Positions 51,239 to 60,062 of a stretch of 64,000 nucleotides of DNA are shown here, one piece after another. The stretch covers positions 62,001 through 126,000 of the forward strand of contig DAITBA010000009.1 in assembly GCA_036824005.1 (NCBI GenBank), read 5' to 3'. A model generated the notes under the pieces. It was given only the letters and a program-made list of their open reading frames with translations, was not told the origin of the DNA and did not search any database. This DNA comes from DAITBA01 sp036824005. Lineage in GTDB: Bacteria; Pseudomonadota; Gammaproteobacteria; Burkholderiales; Rhodocyclaceae. The position numbers were made by a program, and so were the translations under genes. The first letter of the stretch is position 1; every line of letters starts with the position of its first letter.

Positions 51239-53032
51239 ATGGAGCACATCCGCAACTTCTCGATCATCGCCCACATCGACCACGGCAAGTCTACCCTTGC
51301 CGACCGGATCATCCAGCTGTGTGGCGGGCTTTCAGATCGGGAGATGGCCGAGCAGGTTCTGGACTCCATGGATCTCGAGCGAGAGAGGGGCATCACCATC
51401 AAGGCGCAGACGGCGGCGCTGAGCTACCGGGCGCGGGACGGCAAGACCTACAATCTCAATCTCATCGACACGCCAGGACATGTCGATTTTTCCTACGAGG
51501 TTTCGCGATCGCTCGCCGCATGCGAAGGGGCGCTGCTGGTCGTCGACGCCTCGCAGGGTGTCGAAGCCCAGACGGTGGCCAACTGCTACACGGCCATCGA
51601 GCAGGGGGTCGAGGTCGTACCCGTGCTGAACAAGATCGATCTGCCCTCGGCCGACGCCGATAGCGCCAGGCAGGAGATCGAAGACGTCATTGGCATCGAC
51701 GCGGGCGGAGCGATCCTAGCGAGCGCCAAGACGGGTCAGGGCGTGGACGACATCCTGGAAGCGCTCATCCGCCGCATACCGGTGCCGAAAGGCGATGTCG
51801 AAGCCCCACTCAAGGCACTGATCATCGACTCGTGGTTCGACAACTACGTCGGCGTGGTGATGCTCGTGCGCGTCGTGGATGGCGTACTCCAGGCCAAGGA
51901 CCGCATCCTTCTGATGTCTACCGGTTCCCAGCACTTGTGTGAGCAGGTAGGTGTGTTCACGCCCAAGTCGCAGACGCGGGAGCGGCTGTCGGCGGGGGAG
52001 GTGGGATTCATTATCTCCGGCATCAAGGAACTGAAGGCAGCCAAGGTAGGCGATACCGTGACGCTCGCCGAGCGGCCGGCGCGCGAACCGCTACCCGGCT
52101 TCAAGGAGATCAAGCCGCAGGTGTTCGCCGGGCTTTATCCAGTCGAGCCCAACGAGTATGACGCGTTGCGCGATGCGCTGGAAAAGCTCAAGTTGAACGA
52201 CGCGTCGTTGCAGTTCGAACCGGAGGTATCGCAGGCTCTGGGCTTCGGGTTCCGCTGCGGTTTTCTCGGACTCCTGCACATGGAAATCGTTCAGGAGCGC
52301 CTGGAGCGCGAGTACGACATGGATCTGATTACCACGGCGCCGACAGTGGTCTATGAGATTGCGCTGCGCGACGGCACGATACTGCCGGTGGAGAATCCGT
52401 CGAAACTGCCGGAGCCGTCGAGGATCGAGGAAATCCGCGAGCCCATCATCACGACGACCATCTTCGTGCCCCAGGATTACGTCGGCGCCGTCATCACTCT
52501 GTGCACCCAGAAGCGCGGCAACCAGGTGAACATGCAGTACCACGGCCGGCAGGTAATGCTGACCTACGACATGCCACTGAACGAGGTGGTCATGGACTTC
52601 TTCGATAAGCTGAAGTCTGTCAGCCGCGGTTACGCCTCTCTCGACTACGACTTCAAGGAGTACCGGCCAGCCGATGTGGTCAGGCTCGACATCCTGATCA
52701 ATGGCGAGCGGGTCGACGCGTTGTCGGTCATCGTCCATCGCGCCAGTAGCCAGTATCGCGGGCGGGAGCTGGCGGCGAAAATGCGCGAGCTCATCCCGCG
52801 CCAGATGTTCGATGTAGCGGTGCAGGCGGCCGTGGGTTCCCACATCATCGCCCGCGAGACGATAAAGGCGCTGCGCAAGAACGTTCTTGCTAAATGCTAT
52901 GGCGGGGACATCACGCGCAAGAAAAAGCTTCTGGAGAAACAGAAGGCGGGCAAGAAACGCATGAAGCAGGTCGGCAGCGTCGACATCCCGCAGGAGGCGT
53001 TCCTGGCCGTGCTGCGCGTCGATGCCAAATGA
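51239..53032 (+). CDS. lepA: Elongation factor 4 (LepA)
   Basis: A 597-residue translational GTPase thought to act in translation initiation/back-translocation. It has G1 IIAHIDHGKSTLAD, G3 DTPGHVDF, G4 NKID, and the EF4-specific C-terminal domain (DILINGERVDALSVIVHR, ending RKKKLLEKQKAGKKRMKQ). No Shine-Dalgarno is visible: the preceding 28 bases are a terminator-type hairpin and T-run. lepB follows after 15 bases. Confidence 0.96.
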   Translation: MEHIRNFSIIAHIDHGKSTLADRIIQLCGGLSDREMAEQVLDSMDLERERGITIKAQTAALSYRARDGKTYNLNLIDTPGHVDFSYEVSRSLAACEGALLVVDASQGVEAQTVANCYTAIEQGVEVVPVLNKIDLPSADADSARQEIEDVIGIDAGGAILASAKTGQGVDDILEALIRRIPVPKGDVEAPLKALIIDSWFDNYVGVVMLVRVVDGVLQAKDRILLMSTGSQHLCEQVGVFTPKSQTRERLSAGEVGFIISGIKELKAAKVGDTVTLAERPAREPLPGFKEIKPQVFAGLYPVEPNEYDALRDALEKLKLNDASLQFEPEVSQALGFGFRCGFLGLLHMEIVQERLEREYDMDLITTAPTVVYEIALRDGTILPVENPSKLPEPSRIEEIREPIITTTIFVPQDYVGAVITLCTQKRGNQVNMQYHGRQVMLTYDMPLNEVVMDFFDKLKSVSRGYASLDYDFKEYRPADVVRLDILINGERVDALSVIVHRASSQYRGRELAAKMRELIPRQMFDVAVQAAVGSHIIARETIKALRKNVLAKCYGGDITRKKKLLEKQKAGKKRMKQVGSVDIPQEAFLAVLRVDAK

Positions 53033-53047
53033 TTCCGGGAGAGTGAC

Positions 53048-53836
53048 TTGAACTTTGCGCTGGTTCTGTTCCTGCTGCTCATGGTCACGGGCGCAGTGTG
53101 GGTCGTGGACAAGCTGTTCCTGCGCAAGAGGCGGCCGCCGGGGGCGAAGGACCCCTGGTGGGTGGAGTACGGGAGCAGCTTTTTTCCCGTCATTCTGATC
53201 GTCTTTCTGCTGCGATCGTTTGTCATTGAGCCGTTCAAGATCCCGTCCGGATCGATGATCCCGACGTTGCTGGTCGGTGATTTCATCATCGTCAACAAAT
53301 ACACGTATGGCATTCGACTGCCGATCATCAACAAGAAGATCGTGAGCATGAACCAGCCGAAGCGCGGCGACGTGATGGTATTCCGCTATCCGGAGGACCC
53401 GTCGCTCGACTACATCAAGCGCGTCGTCGGCCTGCCCGGCGACAAAATTGCATACCAGAACAAGAGACTGTTCATCAACGGCAAGGAAGTGGAAGTGCGC
53501 AAGACCCAGGACTACCTGCACAAGGATCGCCTCTACTTCACGTCCCAGTATGTCGAGAAGCTTGGCAATGTGGAGCACAATATTCTTGTCGAGAAGGAAG
53601 CGCCTCCGTACGTGACCCAGGTGGTGCAATTCCCTTCCCGCGACAAATGCATCTACAATAGTGCCGGCGTCAGCTGCGAGGTTCCACGGGACCACTATTT
53701 CGTGATGGGTGACAACAGGGATGCGAGCAGCGACAGCAGGGTGTGGGGTTTCGTGCCGGACGAAAACATCGTCGGCCGCGCATTTTTGATCTGGTTCAAT
53801 TTCAGCGATCTAAAACGCATCGGCGGTTTCAAATGA
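53048..53836 (+). CDS. lepB: Signal peptidase I
   Basis: A 262-residue inner-membrane protease that removes Sec and Tat signal peptides. Two N-terminal helices (about 2-17 and 40-58) are followed by the catalytic domain: nucleophile Ser in IPSGSMIPTLLVGD, general-base Lys in DYIKRVVGLPGD, and VMGDNRDASSDSR. The start appears to be TTG at 53048 with GGGAGAG upstream; the first ATG would lose most of helix 1. Confidence 0.93.
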   Translation: MNFALVLFLLLMVTGAVWVVDKLFLRKRRPPGAKDPWWVEYGSSFFPVILIVFLLRSFVIEPFKIPSGSMIPTLLVGDFIIVNKYTYGIRLPIINKKIVSMNQPKRGDVMVFRYPEDPSLDYIKRVVGLPGDKIAYQNKRLFINGKEVEVRKTQDYLHKDRLYFTSQYVEKLGNVEHNILVEKEAPPYVTQVVQFPSRDKCIYNSAGVSCEVPRDHYFVMGDNRDASSDSRVWGFVPDENIVGRAFLIWFNFSDLKRIGGFK

Positions 53837-53850
53837 AGCGGGAGGGAGCA

Positions 53851-54228
53851 ATGCCAAGCAAACGTCGGCAGGAGGGGATCACGTTGATTGGACTTATTCT
53901 GATCGGTACCCTGGTCGTCTTCGTTGCCATCGTGGCCATCCGGGTCGTGCCCGCCTACATCGAATACTTCACGATCGTCAAGAATGTGAACGCCGTGGTG
54001 AAAGGCGGTGAAACAAAAGGTGCGACCGTGGCAGATATCCGAAAGGCCTTCGACAGGCGCGCACAAATCGACGACATTACTGTCGTGACCGGGAAGGATC
54101 TCGACATCGGCAAGGAAGGCGGCGACGTCGTCATCGGCTTTAGCTATGCCAAGAAAGCCCCCCTGTTCGGCAACGTCAGCGTCTGCATCGACTTCGAAGG
54201 CAGCACCAAGGCCGGCGCGGCACCTTGA
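53851..54228 (+). CDS. DUF4845 membrane-anchored protein
   Basis: A 125-residue protein with an N-terminal helix preceded by a short basic segment (RRQEGITLIGLILIGTLVV), then a soluble domain with VVPAYIEYFTIVKNVNAVV and DIRKAFDRRAQIDDI. ATG 53851 is chosen because of the ribosome site GGAGGGAG; an ATG at 53833 overlapping the lepB stop is possible. The N-terminus resembles a type IV prepilin leader (G before ITLI), but position +5 is Gly, not Glu. Members lie between lepB and rnc in betaproteobacteria; function unknown. Confidence 0.85.
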   Translation: MPSKRRQEGITLIGLILIGTLVVFVAIVAIRVVPAYIEYFTIVKNVNAVVKGGETKGATVADIRKAFDRRAQIDDITVVTGKDLDIGKEGGDVVIGFSYAKKAPLFGNVSVCIDFEGSTKAGAAP

Positions 54229-54240
54229 TACGTTTCCGAT

Positions 54241-54915
54241 ATGAATGCCAGCGCGCTTGAACAGGCGATTGGCTATTCCTTTTCCGACCGCAGGTTTCTG
54301 CAGCAGGCGCTCACCCATCGCAGTTACGGCGCGCCTCACAACGAGCGCCTCGAATTCCTCGGCGACAGCGTGCTCAACTGCACCATTGCCTGGGCTTTGT
54401 TCGAGCGCTTCGACGCGCTGCGCGAAGGCGACCTGTCGCGCCTGCGGGCGAACCTGGTGCGTCAGGAGACCTTGCACCGGATCGCCGAAACCTTGCGGTT
54501 GGGAATTTATCTCTGTCTCGGCGAAGGCGAGCTGAAAAGCGGCGGCTATCGCCGCCCATCAATTCTCGCCGATGCCCTGGAGGCGCTGTTCGGCGCGGTG
54601 CTCCTCGACGGCGGCTTCGAACCGGCACGGGCACTCATCCTGCGCCTGTACCAACCACTGCTCGAGCAGGTGGACCCGGGCAAACCGGGCAAAGATGCGA
54701 AGACAGCGCTCCAGGAGTTCTTGCAAAGCCGTCGGCGCGGTCTGCCCCACTATGTCCTCAAGGCGGCCCGGGGGGAGGCCCACGCGCAGGAGTTCGAGGT
54801 CGAGTGCCAACTGGCGGATCTCGGCCTCGTGTCTGTCGGAGTCGGCAGCAGCCGCCGCGCTGCTGAGCAGCAGGCCGCGCAAAGGGCCCTGGAACTGCTT
54901 GCCGAGCCTCGATGA
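54241..54915 (+). CDS. rnc: Ribonuclease III
   Basis: A 224-residue double-strand-specific RNase for rRNA and mRNA processing. The catalytic signature is NERLEFLGDSVLN, with the second acidic site in ADALEALFGAVLLDGG, and a dsRNA-binding domain (about 155-222) forms the C-terminus. Its stop overlaps the era start by four bases, the conserved rnc-era coupling. Confidence 0.96.
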   Translation: MNASALEQAIGYSFSDRRFLQQALTHRSYGAPHNERLEFLGDSVLNCTIAWALFERFDALREGDLSRLRANLVRQETLHRIAETLRLGIYLCLGEGELKSGGYRRPSILADALEALFGAVLLDGGFEPARALILRLYQPLLEQVDPGKPGKDAKTALQEFLQSRRRGLPHYVLKAARGEAHAQEFEVECQLADLGLVSVGVGSSRRAAEQQAAQRALELLAEPR

Positions 54916-55802
54916 GCGAGCCGAGTTTTCGGGCCGGATTTCTCGCTGTAGTCGGACGACCCAACGTCGGCAAGTCCACTCTGGTCAATTGCCTGGTCAG
55001 ACAGAAGATCAGCATTACCTCGCGCAAGTCGCAAACGACCCGTCACTTGATTCGCGGCATCCTCACTACGCGCGAGCACCAGTTCATCTTCGTCGACACG
55101 CCTGGATTCCAGATCCGGCACCAGAGCGCGCTCAACCGCCTGATGAACCGTGCGGTGACGGAATCGCTTCACGACGTCGATGTCGTACTGTGCCTTGTAG
55201 AGGCGGTACGCTTCGGCGAAGGGGACCGCGCCGTGCTTGGCGTGCTGCCGCGCGACCGGCCGGTGCTGTTGGTCATCAACAAAATCGACCAGTTGACCGA
55301 CAAGAGTGTCCTGCTGCCGTACATCGAGCGCGTTTCGCGCGAGTTTCCGTTCGCCGAGATCATTCCGCTCAGCGCCAGCCGCGGCATGGGCACGGAGGAA
55401 CTACTGCGCGCTGCGGGCGCCTATCTGCCGCAATGCGAGCCGCTGTTTCCTGGCGATGAGGTGACGGACCGCAGCGAGCGGTTTCTCGCGGCGGAGCTGA
55501 TACGGGAGAAGCTGTTTCGCCGTCTCGGTGACGAACTGCCCTATGGCATCACAGTGGACATCGAACAATTCGAGGAAGCGGCGCACCTGCGACGGATCCA
55601 CGCAGCAATTATCGTGGACAAGCCGGCGCACAAGCCGATGGTCGTCGGCAAGCAGGGCGAGGCACTGAAGGTGATCGCCACGCAGGCCCGGCTGGACATG
55701 GAAAAACTGTTCGCAGCCAAGGTGCATCTGGAAGTCTGGGTCAAGGTGCGCCGCGGCTGGCCGGACGACGAACGGACGCTGAGAAGTCTTGGCTACGAGT
55801 AA
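54912..55802 (+). CDS. era: GTPase Era
   Basis: A 296-residue GTPase for 16S rRNA maturation and 30S assembly. It shows G1 GRPNVGKST, G3 DTPGF, G4 NKID, and a C-terminal KH domain (VVGKQGEALKVIATQARLDM) that binds the 3' end of 16S rRNA. Confidence 0.97.
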   Translation: MSEPSFRAGFLAVVGRPNVGKSTLVNCLVRQKISITSRKSQTTRHLIRGILTTREHQFIFVDTPGFQIRHQSALNRLMNRAVTESLHDVDVVLCLVEAVRFGEGDRAVLGVLPRDRPVLLVINKIDQLTDKSVLLPYIERVSREFPFAEIIPLSASRGMGTEELLRAAGAYLPQCEPLFPGDEVTDRSERFLAAELIREKLFRRLGDELPYGITVDIEQFEEAAHLRRIHAAIIVDKPAHKPMVVGKQGEALKVIATQARLDMEKLFAAKVHLEVWVKVRRGWPDDERTLRSLGYE

Positions 55803-55811
55803 CCCCCATCC

Positions 55812-56543
55812 ATGACCGCGAACAGGCAGCGTGTCGACAACGAGCCCTCGTTCGTCCTGCACACCTACCCGTTTCGCGAAACGAGCTTGGTGGTCGAGAT
55901 CATCAGTCGCAACCACGGCCGCCTCGGGCTCGTGGCGCGCGGTGCAAGGCGGCCGAGATCGGCGCTGCGCGGAACGCTGTTGGCATTTCAGCCACTGACC
56001 CTTGGCTGGTTCGGGCGCAGCGAGGTGCGCACGCTCGCCAAGGCGGAGTGGCAGGGCGGGCAACCCTTGCTGCGCGGACACGCGCTGCTGTGCGGCTACT
56101 ACTTGAATGAGTTGCTGCTGCGTCTGCTGCCACGGGAGGATGCGCACCCGGCTCTGTTCGAGGTTTACGGGCTGACGTTGGCGCGCTTGGCGGCGGACAG
56201 CCCGCAACCGGCCGATCTGCGCCGTTTCGAACTGGCCCTACTGCGCGAATTGGGTTATGGCCTCACGCTTGATCGCGATGCGCAGAGCGGTGAACGCGTC
56301 GATGCTGATAAGATGTATTTTTATCAGATTGAGCGCGGCGCAGTGCCGGTCGCGGAGTTGGGGCAGCCCGGCAGGGGGGCGGTTTTTTCCGGACGTGCGC
56401 TGCTGGCCATGGCGGCCGATGACTTCAGCAGCCCGGAAACCCAGCAGCAGAGCAAGGCGCTGATGCGCGTGTTGATCAACCATTATCTGGGTGGCCAGAA
56501 TCTGAATTCCCGCCGCGTTTTCATGGAGCTACAGGAACTGTGA
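55812..56543 (+). CDS. recO: DNA repair protein RecO
   Basis: A 243-residue mediator that loads RecA onto SSB-coated DNA with RecR. The N-terminal OB fold contains FVLHTYPFRETSLVVEI and GRLGLVARGARRPRS; the helical part contains LCGYYLNELLLRLLPREDAHP. Like many proteobacterial RecO proteins it lacks the zinc-finger cysteines. It overlaps pdxJ by GTGA. Confidence 0.93.
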   Translation: MTANRQRVDNEPSFVLHTYPFRETSLVVEIISRNHGRLGLVARGARRPRSALRGTLLAFQPLTLGWFGRSEVRTLAKAEWQGGQPLLRGHALLCGYYLNELLLRLLPREDAHPALFEVYGLTLARLAADSPQPADLRRFELALLRELGYGLTLDRDAQSGERVDADKMYFYQIERGAVPVAELGQPGRGAVFSGRALLAMAADDFSSPETQQQSKALMRVLINHYLGGQNLNSRRVFMELQEL

Positions 56544-57295
56544 TCGAGTTGGGCGTCAATATCGACCACGTCGCCACGATTCGCCAGGCGCGGCGCACCC
56601 ACGAGCCGGACCCCGTCTGGGCGGCTGTGGAGGCTCATCTCGGTGGCGCCGATGGAATTACCGTGCACCTGCGCGAAGACCGGCGCCACATCCAGGACGA
56701 CGATGTCCGGCGGCTGCGCGAGCTTACTCACATCAAGCTCAACCTGGAGATGGCCGCCACGGAGGAAATGGTCGCCATCGCCTGTGTCTTGAAGCCGGAG
56801 ATGGCTATGTTGGTGCCCGAGGGGCGCCACGAGATCACAACGGAAGGCGGCCTGGACGTCGCGGCACAGGAGGGCCGGTTGAAGCACGTCGTCACCCGGC
56901 TATCTGACGCCGGCATCGTTACGAGCGTTTTCATCGATGCCGAAATGCCCCAGGTCGAGGCCGCAGCGCGGATCGGCGCACGCGTTTGCGAAGTGCACAC
57001 CGGCCCCTATGCCCATGCCTTTCACGGCCGCGGCCGGGATCCGGAAAGTGTTGCCGTACGGGCCGAGTTGGAGAAGATCCGGATTGCCGGCGAGGCTATT
57101 CGCCGGCTGGGTATGCGCTTCAACGCCGGTCATGCCCTCAACTATCACAACGTCCAGCCCGTCGCGGCCTTGGCGGGCGTGCGCGAGTTGCATATCGGCC
57201 ATGCGATTGTCAGTCGTGCGGTGTTCGTCGGCATGCGTGAAGCCGTGCGGGAGATGAAGCGGCTGCTGCGCGAAGGCGCTGCGGTCTCGTCATGA
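56540..57295 (+). CDS. pdxJ: Pyridoxine 5'-phosphate synthase
   Basis: A 251-residue TIM-barrel enzyme that condenses 1-deoxyxylulose 5-phosphate with 3-amino-2-oxopropyl phosphate to pyridoxine 5'-phosphate. Motifs are ELGVNIDHVATIRQARRT, ITVHLREDRRHIQDDDV, VPEGRHEITTEGGLDV and FNAGHALNYHNVQP. The start is GTG. Standard recO-pdxJ-acpS order. Confidence 0.96.
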   Translation: MIELGVNIDHVATIRQARRTHEPDPVWAAVEAHLGGADGITVHLREDRRHIQDDDVRRLRELTHIKLNLEMAATEEMVAIACVLKPEMAMLVPEGRHEITTEGGLDVAAQEGRLKHVVTRLSDAGIVTSVFIDAEMPQVEAAARIGARVCEVHTGPYAHAFHGRGRDPESVAVRAELEKIRIAGEAIRRLGMRFNAGHALNYHNVQPVAALAGVRELHIGHAIVSRAVFVGMREAVREMKRLLREGAAVSS

Positions 57296-57690
57296 TCTAC
57301 GGCATCGGCACGGACATTGCCGCTGTGGCGCGCTTTGCACAATTGCAAGAGCGTTACGGTGGGCGCCTGGCCGAACGCCTGCTGACTGACGACGAGCGGG
57401 CAGATTTCGCGCAAACAGCGCAGCCATCGCGCTTCCTGGCACGGCGCTTCGCCGCCAAGGAGGCATTCGGCAAGGCGCTCGGCACCGGCGTTCGAGTGCC
57501 GGCAACGCTGCGCAGCGTCGGCGTCGGTCACGACGCGCAGGGCAAGCCGCTGCTGACCTACGCTCCAGCGCTCGCGGACCTGGTCGAGAGACTGGGGCTG
57601 CGTGCCCATCTGAGCATCAGCGACGAGGCCGATTTCGCGGTAGCCTTCGTTGTCTTGGAACGAATACCCGGAGAGGGGGAACGATCATGA
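57292..57690 (+). CDS. acpS: Holo-[acyl-carrier-protein] synthase
   Basis: A 132-residue phosphopantetheinyl transferase that activates AcpP. It has IYGIGTDIAAVARF and the Mg-binding RFAAKEAFGKALGTG. It overlaps pdxJ and nagZ by four bases each (ATGA), so translation is coupled on both sides. Confidence 0.95.
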   Translation: MIYGIGTDIAAVARFAQLQERYGGRLAERLLTDDERADFAQTAQPSRFLARRFAAKEAFGKALGTGVRVPATLRSVGVGHDAQGKPLLTYAPALADLVERLGLRAHLSISDEADFAVAFVVLERIPGEGERS

Positions 57691-58760
57691 CTGCAAGTGC
57701 TTCAACGCTGGGGCCCGTAATGCTCGATCTGAGCGGCACCGAGCTGACGCCGGACGAGCGCGCACTGCTGTCCCATCCGCTGGTCGGGGGCGTCATTCTG
57801 TTTACCCGCAATTTCGCATCGCCCGAGCAACTGATGCGGTTGACGGCCGATATCCACGCCCTGCGTGCCCCCAGCCTGCTTGTCGCGGTCGACCATGAAG
57901 GCGGCCGGGTGCAGCGTTTTCGCGAGGGGTTCACGCGCTTGCCGCCGATGCGCGCCTTGGGCGCCTTCTGGGACGCCGATCCGGGCGCCGCTGTCGAGGC
58001 AGCCCGGGCGACGGGTTATGTCCTAGCCACGGAATTGCGTGCAGTCGGCGTGGATCTCAGCTTTACACCTGTGCTCGACCTGGAATATGGCAGCAGCAGC
58101 GTCATCGGCGACCGCGCATTCCATGCCAAACCGGAAACCGTAGCAAGTCTCGCCGGTGCGCTCATCGACGGTCTGCGCCAGGCCGGCATGGGAAGCGTCG
58201 GCAAGCACTATCCCGGACATGGTTTCGTTGCGGCCGATTCCCACGTGGCTGTGCCAGTGGACAACCGCCCTCTTGCCGAGATCATGGACTCTGATCTGCT
58301 GCCCTACCGCCGTCTTGGCGACAAGCTCGCGGCGGTGATGCCGGCGCACGTCGTCTATGACCGCGTGGATACGAAGCCGGCGGGCTTTTCCACCCACTGG
58401 CTGAAGACGGTTCTGCGCGGCACACTCGGTTTTGACGGCGCCGTCTTCAGCGACGATCTGAGCATGGAGGGTGCCAGCGTCGCCGGTGGCATTGTCGAGC
58501 GGGCGCAAGCAGCGGTCGCCGCGGGGTGCGACGTCGCGCTCGTGTGCAATGCTCTGGAGGCGGCCCGCAGTCTGCTCGATTCGTGGCAACCGCGGCTTGA
58601 TCCAGCTTCGGCGCGGCGGCTGGCACGACTTGTGCCGCAAGTGCCGTCCCCGACGCGGGATGCCTTATCAACACACGCCCCCTACCGGGAGGCGCTGGCC
58701 GCCATGAAGCGGATACCGCCGATGGAAGTGCGGGGCGACGGCTGTCGCCCGGCGCCGTGA
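57687..58760 (+). CDS. nagZ: Beta-N-acetylhexosaminidase NagZ
   Basis: A 357-residue family 3 glycosidase that removes GlcNAc from anhydro-muropeptides in cell-wall recycling. It has VAVDHEGGRVQRFREGFTRL, the general-acid loop KHYPGHGFVAADSH and the nucleophile Asp in AVFSDDLSMEGA. There is no signal peptide, as expected for the cytoplasmic enzyme. It converges with efp across a 3-base gap. Confidence 0.94.
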   Translation: MTASASTLGPVMLDLSGTELTPDERALLSHPLVGGVILFTRNFASPEQLMRLTADIHALRAPSLLVAVDHEGGRVQRFREGFTRLPPMRALGAFWDADPGAAVEAARATGYVLATELRAVGVDLSFTPVLDLEYGSSSVIGDRAFHAKPETVASLAGALIDGLRQAGMGSVGKHYPGHGFVAADSHVAVPVDNRPLAEIMDSDLLPYRRLGDKLAAVMPAHVVYDRVDTKPAGFSTHWLKTVLRGTLGFDGAVFSDDLSMEGASVAGGIVERAQAAVAAGCDVALVCNALEAARSLLDSWQPRLDPASARRLARLVPQVPSPTRDALSTHAPYREALAAMKRIPPMEVRGDGCRPAP

Positions 58761-58763
58761 TGG

Positions 58764-59330
58764 TCAGGCGCGCTCGATATAGCTGCCGTCGTCCGTGTTG
58801 ACCTTGACTTTCTCGCCTGTGGACACGAACTGCGGCACCATGACGGTAATGCCCGTCTCCACGGTGGCCGGCTTGAAGGAACCGGTGGCGGTGGCGTTCT
58901 TGACGCTGGGCTCAGTGTCGGTCACGGTCAGGACCACGCTTGCCGGCAGCTGCACGCCGATCGGGCGCTCGTTGTGGAAGTTAATCTGCACCTTGGTGTT
59001 TGGCAAGAGGTAGCCGGTCTGGCCTTCGAGCAGATCGCCGCCAAGCGTTAGCTGCTCGTAAGTTTCATTGTCCATGAAGACGTAGCTGTCGCCGTCGGCG
59101 TACAGATACTCCAGCTCCCGGGCTTCCACGTACGCCCGTTCCACCTTCTCTTCGGTACGGATGCGCTGGTTGGTCTTGGTCCCGGATTCGATGTCCTTCA
59201 TTTCCACCTGCATGAAGGCACCGCCGCGGCCTCCGACATGGACATGATAAGATTTCAGTACGCGCCAGATGCGCTTGTCCCATTCGATCAGGTTGCCGAC
59301 CCGGATTTCCGTTGCAAGAACTTTTGCCAT
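58764..59330 (-). CDS. efp: Elongation factor P, variant loop
   Basis: A 188-residue three-domain EF-P that helps ribosomes through polyproline stretches. Most of the sequence (VERAYVEARELEYLYADGDS, NETYEQLTLGGDLLEGQ, C-terminal VNTDDGSYIERA) is clearly EF-P. The tip of domain I reads HVHVGGRGGAF (residues 29-39): aligned with E. coli FVKPGKGQAF, Lys34 is replaced by Val32 and only Arg35 is basic. It does not have the rhamnosylated SGRN-type loop either, and no earP, epmA or epmB gene is adjacent. The sequence recalls alphaproteobacterial-type EF-P. Confidence 0.92.
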   Translation of the reverse strand: MAKVLATEIRVGNLIEWDKRIWRVLKSYHVHVGGRGGAFMQVEMKDIESGTKTNQRIRTEEKVERAYVEARELEYLYADGDSYVFMDNETYEQLTLGGDLLEGQTGYLLPNTKVQINFHNERPIGVQLPASVVLTVTDTEPSVKNATATGSFKPATVETGITVMVPQFVSTGEKVKVNTDDGSYIERA

Positions 59331-59399
59331 GACTCGACTTCGCTCGACTGCGAAAAAGCTAAGATTTTAACCGAATTCGCGGTTTCTCCGGGTCATATC

Positions 59400-60062
59400 G
59401 TGCATCACCTGGCGTGCGCTTCCGAGCTTCTCCAATGCCGTGACTGTCCGCGGCTGGCCGGCTTTCTGGACGCGGTCCGGCAGCGTTATCCCGGCTATCA
59501 TGCCCGGCCGGTGGCACCCTTCGGCGACGCAGCAGCACGTTTGCTCATCGTCGGACTTGCACCCGGTCTTCACGGGGCAAATCGCAGCGGCCGGCCGTTT
59601 ACGGGCGACCATGCCGGCATTCTGCTCTACGAGACCTTGCATCGCTTCGGCTTCGCCTCCGCTCCGGTATCGCGCGCCGCCGACGATGGCTTGGTGTTGC
59701 GTGACTGTCTGATTACCAACGCCGTAAAGTGCGTTCCGCCGCAGAACAAGCCGACGCCGCCAGAAATCCAGAACTGCAACCACTTCCTTGCTGCCGAGCT
59801 CGAAGCCACGACCGGCGTGCGCGCCGTTCTCGCCCTAGGCACGGTCGCCCACCGTGCCGTGCTGCTCGCCCTGGGTCTGAAGCCTTCGCAGCACGCATTC
59901 GCTCACGGCGTCCGGCATGTGCTCAGAGACCGGCTGGTGCTCTTCGACAGCTACCACTGTAGCCGCTACAACACGCAGACGCGGCGATTGACCGCAGAGG
60001 GTTTCGCCGCCGTGTTTCGCGCGATTCGCGAGGAGTTGGAGAGCGGGGGCGCATGTGCTTGA
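59400..60062 (+). CDS. Uracil-DNA glycosylase, family 4/5 (UdgB-like)
   Basis: A 220-residue Fe-S type uracil-DNA glycosylase. N-terminal cysteines CRDC and a later pair can bind a [4Fe-4S] cluster. The active-site motif is GLAPGLHGANRSGRPFTGDH (family 5-like, no Asp after GLAPG), and there are NAVKCVPPQNKP and DSYHCSRYN. GTG 59400 is used because the frame upstream overlaps efp and is not conserved. It overlaps uvrC by eight bases, so the two repair genes are coupled. Confidence 0.85.
   Translation: MHHLACASELLQCRDCPRLAGFLDAVRQRYPGYHARPVAPFGDAAARLLIVGLAPGLHGANRSGRPFTGDHAGILLYETLHRFGFASAPVSRAADDGLVLRDCLITNAVKCVPPQNKPTPPEIQNCNHFLAAELEATTGVRAVLALGTVAHRAVLLALGLKPSQHAFAHGVRHVLRDRLVLFDSYHCSRYNTQTRRLTAEGFAAVFRAIREELESGGACA

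Noticed and set aside
52091..53695. 534-residue frame on the minus strand opposite lepA/lepB
   Set aside because: Shadow of two certain genes on the other strand in GC-rich DNA.
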